NCBI GenBank assembly: GCA_030681895.1
Contig: JAUXRI010000016.1
Location: 1-38,775, forward strand
DNA: 38,775 nt
From: Myxococcales bacterium
Lineage (GTDB): Bacteria; Myxococcota; Myxococcia; Myxococcales; Myxococcaceae
Reading direction: 5' to 3'
Part shown: positions 1 to 8,100 of the stretch, one piece after another
Layout: every line of letters starts with the position of its first letter
Position numbering within the stretch: the first letter of the stretch is position 1
Program-made: the position numbers and the translations under genes
The notes under the pieces: model-generated
What the model was told of the DNA's origin: nothing
The model's input: the letters and a program-made list of their open reading frames with translations, nothing else
Database searches by the model: none

Positions 1-1
1 C

Positions 2-196
2 CCCATGGGCGACGACGTGATGCTCAACTACCAGACGACGAGCTTTCACAACAACGCGGCGCTGCGTGAGCTGTTCGGCCTCAGGCCTGCACCCGAGTTC
101 GAGGCGTGGCTCGAGCGCATGGGCCTGTGGCGCAACGGAAAGCTGACCGACCGCGCCGGTGACGCGTCGGTGTTCGAGCGGGAGTTCGGACGATGA
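2..196 (+). CDS. eutB: Ethanolamine ammonia-lyase large subunit, C-terminal end (partial)
   Basis: Only the last 64 codons are present; the reading frame is open to the left edge, so the gene starts outside the window. The fragment carries the family signature of the EutB C-terminus: a GDDVMLNYQTTSFH stretch followed by GLRPAPEFEAWLERMG. EutB is the catalytic large subunit of the adenosylcobalamin-dependent lyase that splits ethanolamine into acetaldehyde and ammonia. The stop codon overlaps the eutC start (ATGA at 193-196), the usual arrangement for stoichiometric co-expression of the two subunits. Identification is firm although the active-site part of the protein is not visible. Confidence 0.93.
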   Translation, partial: PMGDDVMLNYQTTSFHNNAALRELFGLRPAPEFEAWLERMGLWRNGKLTDRAGDASVFEREFGR

Positions 197-1062
197 CTGA
201 AGACGAATTGCGCGCGCTGGTGACCCAGGTCGTTCGGGAAGTCGTCGGCGCGACGGATGAAAAGCCGGTGGTGCGAGAGGAACCGCTCCGGAGGGGGCCG
301 CACCACCGGCCGTTGCCTGCACCTCGCAGCGCCGAAGCGCTCGAGCAGCTCAAAGCGCTGACGCCGTCGCGAATCATCACGGGTCGAACCGGCACCCGCT
401 ACCTCACGAAGAGCTACCTCGGGCTTCGGGCCGATCACGCCATCGCGCTCGACGCGGTGGAGTCTCAAATCGAAGACGGCTGGGCCGAGAAGCAGGGGTG
501 GCTCCCGTTGCGCACGCGCGCGAAGGACCACGCCGAGTTCCTGCTCCACCCCGACCACGGCCGCCGCCTCGACGACGCCTCACGCCAGCGCTGCGAGAAG
601 GACGCGGAGCGCGGGCTCGACGTGCAGTTGATCGCCGGCGATGGGCTCTCGGCCAACGCGCTGCGCCTCAACGGGCCCGCGCTGTTGACGGCGCTCCGCA
701 AGCACCTCACGGCGGCCGGCTTCCGGGTCGGCAAGCCGCTCTTCGTGAAGTTCGCGCGCATCGGCGTGCAGGATGAGATCGGCGTCATCACCCAGGCGAA
801 GTCGACGCTGATCATCGTCGGCGAGCGGCCAGGCCTCGGCACGGGCGACTCGTTGAGCATCTACACGGCCCATGGCCCGAAGCTCGGCCAGGACAACGCA
901 GAGAAGGACTGCATCTCGAACGTGCGCGACCTCGGCTTCGTGCCTGAGCGCGCGGCGGCGAGGTGCGCGGCGTTGATGAAAGACACGTTCGCAGCGGGTG
1001 GCGGCGGCGTGAAGCTCACCGGAGGCGATCCTGCCTTCCGGCCCCACGTGATCAACCACTGA
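193..1062 (+). CDS. eutC: Ethanolamine ammonia-lyase small subunit
   Basis: The 289-residue protein has a variable N-terminal tail of about 50 residues followed by the conserved EutC core. Recognisable family motifs are GDGLSANAL in the middle and, towards the C-terminus, GERPGLGTGDSLSIY and KDCISNVRDLGF. EutC packs on EutB and helps bind the adenosylcobalamin cofactor. Length fits the family (about 250-300 residues). The ATG overlaps the eutB stop, and the eutC stop overlaps the next ATG (TGATG at 1060-1064), so eutB, eutC and eutL form one translationally coupled operon. Confidence 0.95.
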   Translation: MTEDELRALVTQVVREVVGATDEKPVVREEPLRRGPHHRPLPAPRSAEALEQLKALTPSRIITGRTGTRYLTKSYLGLRADHAIALDAVESQIEDGWAEKQGWLPLRTRAKDHAEFLLHPDHGRRLDDASRQRCEKDAERGLDVQLIAGDGLSANALRLNGPALLTALRKHLTAAGFRVGKPLFVKFARIGVQDEIGVITQAKSTLIIVGERPGLGTGDSLSIYTAHGPKLGQDNAEKDCISNVRDLGFVPERAAARCAALMKDTFAAGGGGVKLTGGDPAFRPHVINH

Positions 1063-1739
1063 TGCTGATCCCCCAACGCCCCAGGCTCTTGTCATGCCGG
1101 CTGCTCGAGCAGATCGAGCCGTCACTCGGTCAGGCGCTCGGCTGCGCGCCGCGCCATACCTCGGTCGCGCTCGTCACGTGTGATCAAGACGACTCGCTCT
1201 ACGCGGCCCTCGATCACGCCACCAAGTTCGCCGACGTCGACGTCGTCTACGCGAAGAGCTTCTACGCGGGCAGCGCGCATGCTTCGGGGCCGTTCTCGGG
1301 CGAGATCCTCGGCGTGCTCGCCGGAGCGGATCCCGATGAGGTGAACGAAGGGCTGTGGGCGCTCCGCGAGGCGCTGACCTCGAAGATCCACTTCGTCGCG
1401 CTCGAGGGCACGACCGCGCCGTCGTTCTTTCCTCACGTCATCGAAGAGACCGGCCGCTACCTGGCGCCGCTGGCCGGAGTCCCCGTCGGGAGCCCGCTCG
1501 CCTACCTCATCGCACCACCCACCGAGGCCTTGATCGGGCTCGACGCAGCGATCAAGTCAGCGAACGTGAAGCTGCTGAAGTTCTTCGGCCCACCGACCGA
1601 GACCAACTTCGCGGGCGCGTACCTTGGCGGCTCGCTCGCCGACGTTCAGGCCGCCGCTGACGCCTTCAGCGACGCGGTCGTGTCGGTGATCCGTTCGCCG
1701 ATGGCGGGTCTCGTTCGACCCGAGCGCGAGCGCCGCTGA
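1062..1739 (+). CDS. eutL: Ethanolamine utilisation microcompartment shell protein EutL
   Basis: The 225-residue product matches EutL across its length: two tandem BMC-type folds, a DATKFADVDVVYAKSFYAGSAH stretch in the first half (an EATKQAxVEVVYGRSLYAGAAH-like region in enteric EutL), and PPTEALIGLDAAIKSA followed by PPTETNFAGAYLGGS in the second. EutL forms pseudo-hexameric trimers in the shell of ethanolamine-degrading microcompartments, with a central gated pore. The ATG at 1062 was chosen over an upstream in-frame start inside eutC because it overlaps the eutC stop and gives the usual length. Other shell genes, if present, lie outside the window. Confidence 0.93.
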   Translation: MLIPQRPRLLSCRLLEQIEPSLGQALGCAPRHTSVALVTCDQDDSLYAALDHATKFADVDVVYAKSFYAGSAHASGPFSGEILGVLAGADPDEVNEGLWALREALTSKIHFVALEGTTAPSFFPHVIEETGRYLAPLAGVPVGSPLAYLIAPPTEALIGLDAAIKSANVKLLKFFGPPTETNFAGAYLGGSLADVQAAADAFSDAVVSVIRSPMAGLVRPERERR

Positions 1740-1832
1740 AGCTGTAACGCCTGCGCGACAGCCGCCACGAGGGATCGTGACAGACACGCGACACGTGGGC
1801 GACACTGGGCTCCTCAGCCGGGGGGCTGCACG

Positions 1833-2039
1833 ATGAACCAGAAATTTCTGATCGAAGGCCGCGGCGACACGATGCACACAGCAGACGAGATCAAGTCTCT
1901 CCATCAACAGGGCGACCTCTCGGTCAACACGCGGCTCTCCCGAGACGGCAAGCAGTGGTTCGCTGCGGTGCAGCTGCTCAACCGCATCCCCGAGAAGAAA
2001 GAGGCGCCACCCACTCCGGTGCTGAGAGCTACCGAGTGA
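1833..2039 (+). CDS. Small protein, possible GYF_2-like domain
   Basis: This 68-residue protein has no signal peptide or membrane segment. Its pattern (an initial FLIEGRG strand, then TADEIKSLHQQGDLSVNTRLSRDGKQWFAAVQLL) resembles the short GYF_2/DUF4339 fold, in which a 'G-x-ls-x-t-x-v-x-r-d-G-x-x-W' stretch follows a small helix. That assignment is from pattern only and is tentative. A G-rich stretch at 1820-1825 could serve as ribosome binding site. The gene converges on the minus-strand gene at 2029-2484, and the two overlap by 11 bases at their 3' ends. Confidence 0.6.
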   Translation: MNQKFLIEGRGDTMHTADEIKSLHQQGDLSVNTRLSRDGKQWFAAVQLLNRIPEKKEAPPTPVLRATE

Positions 2040-2484
2040 CCTGCGAGTAGTTCTTGCCGGCGTCGTTGAACCACAGCTCGCCGACCTCTCGCGCTCCGGC
2101 CGTGTCGTGCGGCGCGCGGCACTGCAACCCGACGCGGAGCGCGAACTCGAGGGTCGTTCCCGGCTTCACCGGCACCGCGAAGTAGCCCTGGGTGATGGGG
2201 CACGGCACGTCGGTCGAAGACACCTTGTTCACCGTCTTCCAGCCGTCGGCCGTCCAATGCAGCTCCTGCCACGAGACCGAGACCGCCGAGAACCCGCTGG
2301 CGGGCCAGCCGCGGTTCTCCGCGTAGGCGACGATCTCGGGGAGCGTCGGGTTCACGTCGAAGTGCAGCTGGCTGGTGCGAACGGTGGGCGAGGTGACGGG
2401 CCTGACGTAGCCCGGGCGAAAGGGCTCACTGCCCCCGCCGCCACTCTCGTCCCCCATGCGATGCTCCGTCGAGTTGGCGTTCAT
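2029..2484 (-). CDS. Hypothetical protein with a carbohydrate-binding-like C-terminus
   Basis: A 151-residue protein starting at ATG 2484 (GTG 2493 and ATG 2457 are alternatives). It has a Gly-rich N-terminus and no evident signal peptide. The C-terminal half shows alternating beta-strand character with aromatic residues, an FALRVGLQCRA strand and a final ELWFNDAGKNYSQV. The last element resembles the 'D-N-N-x-G-K-N-Y' end of starch/glycogen-binding modules (CBM21/CBM53 type). The similarity is short and is an inference, so function is unknown. It is divergent from the sigma-factor gene at 2544, sharing a 59-base intergenic region that contains a dyad. Confidence 0.6.
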   Translation of the reverse strand: MNANSTEHRMGDESGGGGSEPFRPGYVRPVTSPTVRTSQLHFDVNPTLPEIVAYAENRGWPASGFSAVSVSWQELHWTADGWKTVNKVSSTDVPCPITQGYFAVPVKPGTTLEFALRVGLQCRAPHDTAGAREVGELWFNDAGKNYSQVTR

Positions 2485-2507
2485 GGGCGACACCCTAACG
2501 CCAGTGG

Positions 2508-2523
2508 CTTTGACCTTTCAAAG
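2508..2523. promoter_or_regulatory. Perfect 6-bp dyad in divergent intergenic region
   Basis: CTTTGACCTTTCAAAG is a 6-bp inverted repeat with a 4-base centre. It lies between the divergent gene ending at 2029 and the sigma-factor gene starting at 2544. Position and symmetry suggest an operator or part of a promoter for either gene. Only the symmetry is seen; the function is inferred. Confidence 0.3.
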
Positions 2524-2543
2524 GCCCAGGTGTTGACCATTCT

Positions 2544-3176
2544 GTGACGTCCCGTTCGCCGCCAGCGCTTCGCCTCGTGACGTCGGAGCCGGCGAGCGAT
2601 GGCGCGTTGTGCCGGGCGTTCCTCGCGGGTGACTCGAAGGCGTTCGGCGAGCTGGTGCATCGCTACCAGGACCTCGTCTTCAAGCTGGTGCGCCGCTACG
2701 CCGCCGCGCCAGACGAGGCGAGAGATCTCACCCAGCGCGCGTTCCTGCAGGCCTTCGAGGCCGCCCGTCGAACGCTGCCGCGGCTGGTCGACTCCGATGG
2801 AGAGGTGCCCTTCAAGGCCTGGCTGCTGCGCATCGCGATCAACCTCGGGAAGAATCAGGTGCGAGACGGAGCCAGGTGGCCGAGGGCGCCGCTCGAAGCC
2901 GTCGATGGGGCCGTCGAACCGTCGGCTGGTGCGCATGAAGCGCTCGAACGCGCCGAAGCCGAGGCCCTGACCCGCCGCGCAGTCACTGCGCTCCCCAGAC
3001 GTCAGCGCGAAGTCTTCACCCTGCGCATCGACGCGGGCCTGCCGTTCGCAGAGATCGCCGACGCGCTCGGCATCAGCGAAGGCAACGCGAAGTCGCATTT
3101 TCACTACGCCGTGAAGCGCCTGCGAGACGAAGTGCGCGCGCTCATGGCACCGTCGAACCCTGGAGGCGCCTCATGA
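2544..3176 (+). CDS. ECF-type RNA polymerase sigma factor
   Basis: The 210-residue protein has sigma region 2 (residues about 23-95: FGELVHRYQDLVFKLVRRY, then DLTQRAFLQAFEA) and region 4 near the C-terminus (LPRRQREVFTLR, then FAEIADALGISEGNAKSHFHYAVKRL, a helix-turn-helix). There is no region 1.1 or 3, which places it in the ECF group. It starts with GTG at 2544; an in-frame GTG at 2577 is an alternative. Its stop overlaps the start of the next gene (ATGA at 3173-3176), a zinc-finger anti-sigma, so the pair is a classic sigma/anti-sigma unit. The ECF subgroup cannot be fixed by eye. Confidence 0.93.
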   Translation: MTSRSPPALRLVTSEPASDGALCRAFLAGDSKAFGELVHRYQDLVFKLVRRYAAAPDEARDLTQRAFLQAFEAARRTLPRLVDSDGEVPFKAWLLRIAINLGKNQVRDGARWPRAPLEAVDGAVEPSAGAHEALERAEAEALTRRAVTALPRRQREVFTLRIDAGLPFAEIADALGISEGNAKSHFHYAVKRLRDEVRALMAPSNPGGAS

Positions 3177-3622
3177 CGTGCGAAGAGATCGAGCTGCTGT
3201 TGCTGGAGCCATCCCCCGGCGCTGAGGTCGACGCACACGTCGCGACCTGCGCGTCGTGTCAGGCCTTCGTGAAGGACCTCGGCCTCGTCATCGAACGCGC
3301 GACTTTGCCCGCGCCGACCAGCGCCGAGCGCACGATGCTCAGCGGGCTGGCCGAGTCGACCTGGAGCGAGTGGCGTCGTGCGCAGCGTGGGCGTCAGGCG
3401 TGGGTCGGCTATGCGGCCGCTGCCTGCTTCGGCGCGCTGGTGGCGTCGGCCGGCTTCTGGACGGCGAGGCCCGTGCGCGAGGTCGTCGTCGAGCGTGTCG
3501 TCGCTCCGGCCTCACCAGACGCCGTCGCGTCGAACGACGAGCTCGAGGAACCCAACCTTCTTTCCGATGACGTGTTCTTCGAAGTGACGTGGCCAGAACC
3601 CCTCGAAGGAGAAACCCCATGA
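3173..3622 (+). CDS. Zinc-finger (ZAS-type) transmembrane anti-sigma factor
   Basis: The 149-residue protein carries the zinc-binding anti-sigma signature H22-x3-C26-x2-C29 with Cys3 upstream. A single transmembrane segment follows at about residues 77-98 (VGYAAAACFGALVASAGFW), then an acidic periplasmic tail ending DDVFFEVTWPEPLEGETP. It is expected to hold the ECF sigma factor encoded just upstream at the membrane and release it on an envelope signal. Its start overlaps the sigma stop, and its stop overlaps the next start (ATGATG at 3619-3624), so the three genes are translationally coupled. Confidence 0.88.
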   Translation: MTCEEIELLLLEPSPGAEVDAHVATCASCQAFVKDLGLVIERATLPAPTSAERTMLSGLAESTWSEWRRAQRGRQAWVGYAAAACFGALVASAGFWTARPVREVVVERVVAPASPDAVASNDELEEPNLLSDDVFFEVTWPEPLEGETP

Positions 3623-4125
3623 TGCAGAAGCTCTTGCTGTCGACGATGTTGCTGTCCTCACTCGCGTTGGCCGGCCCGAAGAACCACCCCGCGAAGTGGG
3701 ACGCGATGGACCCCGAAGAGCGCGCCGAGAAGCACGAGGAGCGCGCGCGTCAGGCCCGCATGATGCTGCTGGTCTCGGTCGCCGAGGCGCTCGAGCTGAA
3801 CGAAGCGCAGGCGCTGAAGTTGTCCGAGAAGTTGAAGGTCATCGACGAGAAGCGCCGGCCCGTGCGTGAGGCGATGGGCGAGGCGATGCGGCAAGTGAAG
3901 GCCGCCTCCGAAGGTGACGCTGCCGCCGCCGCGAACATCGATCAGCACGTGCAGAAGGTGCTCGACGGCCGCGTGCAGATGGCGCAGCTCGACAAGGAAC
4001 TCTACGCGACGCTCGCCGAGGGCCAGACGCCGCAGAAGAAGGCCAGGCTCGCGGTGGTGCTCGCGAAGGTCGGCGAAGAGATGCGCCGCATGCGCGGCAA
4101 CAAGGGCCGTCACCACCGGCAGTAA
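3619..4125 (+). CDS. Periplasmic Spy/CpxP/ZraP-like protein
   Basis: The 168-residue protein starts with a cleavable signal peptide (MMQKLLLSTMLLSSLALA, cleavage after ALA). The mature part is almost entirely charged alpha-helix. An LNEAQALKLSEKLKVIDEKR stretch resembles the LTxxQ-type helices of Spy/CpxP/ZraP periplasmic chaperones and metal-stress proteins, and the C-terminus is basic and His-rich. An AAGGAG ribosome binding site lies at 3606-3611. The gene is coupled to the anti-sigma and may report on or respond to the same envelope stress. The family call is by helical pattern and context, so moderate. Confidence 0.75.
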   Translation: MMQKLLLSTMLLSSLALAGPKNHPAKWDAMDPEERAEKHEERARQARMMLLVSVAEALELNEAQALKLSEKLKVIDEKRRPVREAMGEAMRQVKAASEGDAAAAANIDQHVQKVLDGRVQMAQLDKELYATLAEGQTPQKKARLAVVLAKVGEEMRRMRGNKGRHHRQ

Positions 4126-4148
4126 GTCGTCTGCGGTTGACGTTCGAT

Positions 4149-4180
4149 GGGCGCGCCGTCCTCCGTGGACTGGCGCGCCC
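4149..4180 (+). terminator. GC-rich hairpin after the sigma operon
   Basis: GGGCGCGCC (4149-4157) and GGCGCGCCC (4172-4180) form a perfect 9-bp stem with a 14-base loop, 24 bases past the stop of the Spy-like gene. Only a mixed tcgtcgtctc follows rather than a U-tract, so it may be a weak or Rho-assisted terminator, or it may protect the 3' end of the mRNA. Confidence 0.5.
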
Positions 4181-4201
4181 TCGTCGTCTCTGATGCCTCG
4201 C

Positions 4202-5176
4202 ATGGAACGAACCGTCGTGCGTGTGCATACCGTGGGCCCTGCTGACGTGTTGACCCTCGAGCGTGAAGAGACGCCCCTTCCGGGCCCTGGTGAGGTGCAG
4301 GTGCGCCAGACGGCCATCGGCCTCAACTTCATCGACGTCTACTTCCGCAGCGGGCTCTACCCGACGGCGCTCCCCTTCATCCCCGGGCAGGAGAGCGTGG
4401 GCGTGGTGACGGCGATCGGCGACGGCGTCGCGCTCCCCATCGGTGCGCGGGTCGCCTCGGCCGGTGTTCCCGGCGCCTACGCAACGGCGCGGGTGTTGCC
4501 AGCAGAACGTGTGGTGCTGGTGCCTGACGCCATCGACGACGTCACCGCCGCCGCCATCATGTTGAAGGGCATGACGGCCGAGTACCTGGCCCGCAGGTGC
4601 CATCGCATCGTGCAAGGCGAGGTGGTGGTGGTGCATGCGGCAGCAGGCGGAGTCGGACAGCTCCTGTGCCAGTGGGCGCGTCACCTGGGCGCGACGGTCA
4701 TCGGCGTCGTCGGTCGGCCAGAGAAGGCGGCGCTCGCGAGCGCGTCGGGTGCGCATCACGTGGTGGTGCTCTCGGAGCAGAAGCTCGTCGACGAGGTGAA
4801 GCGCCTCACTGGCGGCCGTGGCGTCGACGTCGTCTACGACTCGGTTGGCAAAGACACGCTCGCGGCGTCGCTCGACAGCCTCAAGCCCCGCGGCCTGCTG
4901 GTCAGCTTCGGCCAGTCGTCAGGCATGCCCGAGCCGCTCGCCCTCTCGTCGCTCGGCGGCGCGCGCTCGCTCTTCGTCACCCGGCCGTCGATGCACGCGT
5001 ACGTCCACTCACGGGCCGAGCTCGAGGAGAGCAGCGCGGCGCTGTTCGACGTGGTGACGCGCGGCGTGGTGAAGGTGAGCGCTCCGACGACGTTCGCGCT
5101 CTCGGCGGTGGCCGATGCGCATCGGGCACTCGAACAGCGGAAGACCACCGGCTCGGTCGTGCTGCTCCCGGGTTAG
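4202..5176 (+). CDS. Zinc-free NADPH:quinone oxidoreductase family protein
   Basis: This 324-residue medium-chain dehydrogenase/reductase has the QOR pattern: GLNFIDVYFRSGLYP near residue 40, GQESVGVV near residue 63, and the dinucleotide-binding HAAAGGVGQLLCQWA at about 145-159. It lacks the structural and catalytic zinc ligands of alcohol dehydrogenases. The family reduces quinones or enones with NADPH in the cytoplasm. ATG 4202 gives the usual N-terminus; ATG 4193 would add three residues. Its stop overlaps the stop of the convergent kinase gene by four bases (5173-5176). Exact substrate cannot be assigned. Confidence 0.9.
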   Translation: MERTVVRVHTVGPADVLTLEREETPLPGPGEVQVRQTAIGLNFIDVYFRSGLYPTALPFIPGQESVGVVTAIGDGVALPIGARVASAGVPGAYATARVLPAERVVLVPDAIDDVTAAAIMLKGMTAEYLARRCHRIVQGEVVVVHAAAGGVGQLLCQWARHLGATVIGVVGRPEKAALASASGAHHVVVLSEQKLVDEVKRLTGGRGVDVVYDSVGKDTLAASLDSLKPRGLLVSFGQSSGMPEPLALSSLGGARSLFVTRPSMHAYVHSRAELEESSAALFDVVTRGVVKVSAPTTFALSAVADAHRALEQRKTTGSVVLLPG

Positions 5177-8100
5177 ACGCCCTCGGCCTGCAGCCGGCCC
5201 TCTTCCCAGCCGAGGTCGACACACAGCGTTCGCGCCCGCTGAGACAACTGCTTCGCGAGTGGGGCCTGACCCTGGCGTTTCGAAACGCGCGCCTGCTGCA
5301 GCAACATCTTCGCCTGAAAGAGCAGATCGCCTGACGCGGCGCCTGCGAGCCCCGCAGCGTCGAAGTGTCGCGCGGCCTCTGGCAGCTGGTTCGTCTGCAC
5401 GCACAGCGTTCCCAGGTTGGCCAGGACGCGCGCCTCGGCGCTCGGCCACCGCGCCTCACGCCAGCGCTCCAGTGAGCTCTCGAGCAACGCGCGAGCCCCG
5501 CTGGCCTCTTTTCGCATCAGTCGCGCGCCAGCGAGCCGCGCTTCGACGCGCGCCGTGAGGTTCACCTCGCCGTGCCAGCGCGCCAGCTCTTCTGCCGCGG
5601 CGCACCGCGCGAGGCTGCTCTCCCACGCGAGGATGGCGGCGGGCAGGTCGCCTTCCTGCTCTCTGGCTTCGGCGCGCTCGGCGTCGACGAGGGCCATGAA
5701 GGGCGTCTCACCGGCGCGCTGCTCGGCGAGTGACAGCGCTTCGGCCGCGCGGGCCCGTCGAGCTTCGCTGCGGTGCACCCGCGCGAGCGAGAGCGCGAGC
5801 TCCGGCGACCCGAGGTCACGCCCCTGCTGCAGCGCCACGGCTTCGTCGACGAGGGTCCTCGCCAGCGCCGCGTCCTGAAGCGCGAGCGCCATGCCTGCCG
5901 CGCGCGCGAGCGCATCGACGCGGGCCCGAACGAGCTCAGCCGTCACCGGGGTCGTCTGCCCGAGCGCCTCGACCCAGCCCCTCACGGCGGTGATGGCGTC
6001 ACGCAGGGCCCGGTGTGACAGCGCGGTCTCGGCGGCGTGTTTCCAGAGCGCCGAGGCCCGCACGCCATCTCGCGAGGCGTTGAGGTGGCCCGCCAACCGC
6101 ACCGAGTCGATCGAGGCCGGCGCGCTGCGGGCCTGCTCCACCATCGCCGCCCCGAGGCGCTGGTGCATGAAGGGGCGCTCGGGCGAGGCCGTCTCGAGCA
6201 CCAGCCGCTGCAGGCGGGTCGACGCGAAGCTCCAACGGCGGGTTCCCGCGCTCTTGAGCAGCCGGTTCTGCACGGCGAACTGCAGCGACTGCGGCGTCAC
6301 CTTCGGCAACGCGACGCTGACCTGCGCGCCCTCGAACGAATCGCCACACAGCGCCGCGGCCTCGAGCAGCCGAACGACGTCGAGCGGCATCGCCGAGATT
6401 CGCGCGCGGGTGATGCCGTCGGCGTCCATCGCGGGCACGTCGCCCACGAGGGTCGTCTGCCCACCCTGCTGCCGGAGCAGGGCGCGATCGTGCAGCCACG
6501 CGACGAGATCGACGATGCGACCCGGCACGCCGCCAGACATCGTGAACACCTTCTCGGTGAGGGCCGCGCTCGGCGGCTGCGCCAGGGTCGCGGTCAGCCA
6601 CTGCGCCACGTCGGCGCGCGTGAAGGCCGTGACGTCGACCGAGGGCACCGAGCCGAGCCGGTCTTGCGGCACCTCGGGGTCGACGAAGCCGATGGTGAGC
6701 TCCTTCGGCGCGGCGCGCATGACGAGATCGCGGAAGGTCTCGACGCTCGGCCCATCGAAGGCCTCGATGCCGTCGAACAGCAGCAGCACCGAGCGCCCGC
6801 TGGAGCCTGCCTTGAGCACGGCGCGCAGGGCCTGGGTCGCCTGACCGGCCGTGAAGGGGTGGGCGAGCTGCACGACGCCGGCGATGACGAGCGCCGCGGT
6901 GACGGTCGCCTCCGGGAGCTGCAGCTTCTCGAGCGCGGGCCTCAACGTCGTCGCGCGCGACTCGGTCGAGACCCCGGTCACGGCGCAGAGGAGCTCGGTG
7001 ATGGCGCCGAAGGGCGTCTCTCTGAGCGAGGCGGGGCTGCGGGCGACGGCGACGACGCAGCCCTTGTTGCGCGCGCGCGTGGCGAGCTCGGCGACCAGCG
7101 TCGAGCGGCCCGAGCCTCGCGGGGCGCGCACCAGGAACGGCGCCACCACGCCTGCGCCGAGGCTGACCAGCCGCTTGTCGAGCAGCTGGAGCACGCCGTC
7201 TCGCCCGATGAGCGGCACGGAGCCGAGCCCAAGGCGCGAGCGCCGCCCCGTCACCTCGACGACGTCGCTCTGATCGACCGGCCGCACCTCGACGACGTCG
7301 GCGCAGTCGGCGCCGAGCTGCTTCTCGAGAATGAGGGTGCCCGCGGCAGACTTCGCGGCGAGCACCTGGGCCTTGCGCGTCACCCGCTCGTCGACCTCGC
7401 GATCGAGATCGGTTCGGGTCGAGGCCTGAATCACGGCGGCGCGCATCGCTCCCGGCCCCGCGTCAGGAGCGCGTCCCGCTTCGTCGGCGATGGCTTCACG
7501 AATCGCCAGCAGCGCAGTCACGGCGCGAGCGGTGGTCGCGAGGGCCTCGCCGCCGAAAAGCAGCACGATGCGATCGTCATCGACGGTGTCGACCGCAGCA
7601 CCCCAGGCGCGTGACACCATCAGCGCCCGGGCCACGCAGCGCCTCGCCCGAGAGGACTTCGCCGGAGCCCCGAGGACCTCGAGGTGCGCGAGTAGCAGCC
7701 GGTTGCCGGTGACGCCGAACCCGTCGCGCGCCTTGAGCAGCTCGTCGATCACTGCGGGCGCCAGTGGCAGGCCCAGCGCCTCGAGCTTCGCGCGGCGCTC
7801 CGATTTGAGCTCAGGCGCTCTGGGCGCGGCGCTCGGGGTGGGGCTGCTCGGCGACGAGAAGAACTCGTCGGCGGCGGCGGGAGGCGCGATGCGCGCGACG
7901 GGCGTGGCTGACGGCGCGGGGGTTGCCCGGCTGGGGATGGCGGAGGCGGGTGGCCAGGCTTCTTCCGCGCTCGGCGATGGCGGCCAGACCTCAGCGGAGC
8001 CGCCTGCGCCCTGCTCCGACTGCTTGAGGCCGAGCTGCAGCGCCGCGGCGAACTCGCCCACCGACGGGTAGCGCTCCGACTTGTTCTTCGAGAGCGCCTT

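Noticed and set aside
3839..4759. 306-codon minus-strand frame across the Spy-like and quinone oxidoreductase genes
   Set aside because: Overlaps two well-supported plus-strand genes and a terminator-like hairpin; no protein-like features.
6037..7614. 525-codon plus-strand open frame inside the kinase fusion
   Set aside because: Shadow frame caused by GC-biased third positions; no recognisable motif.
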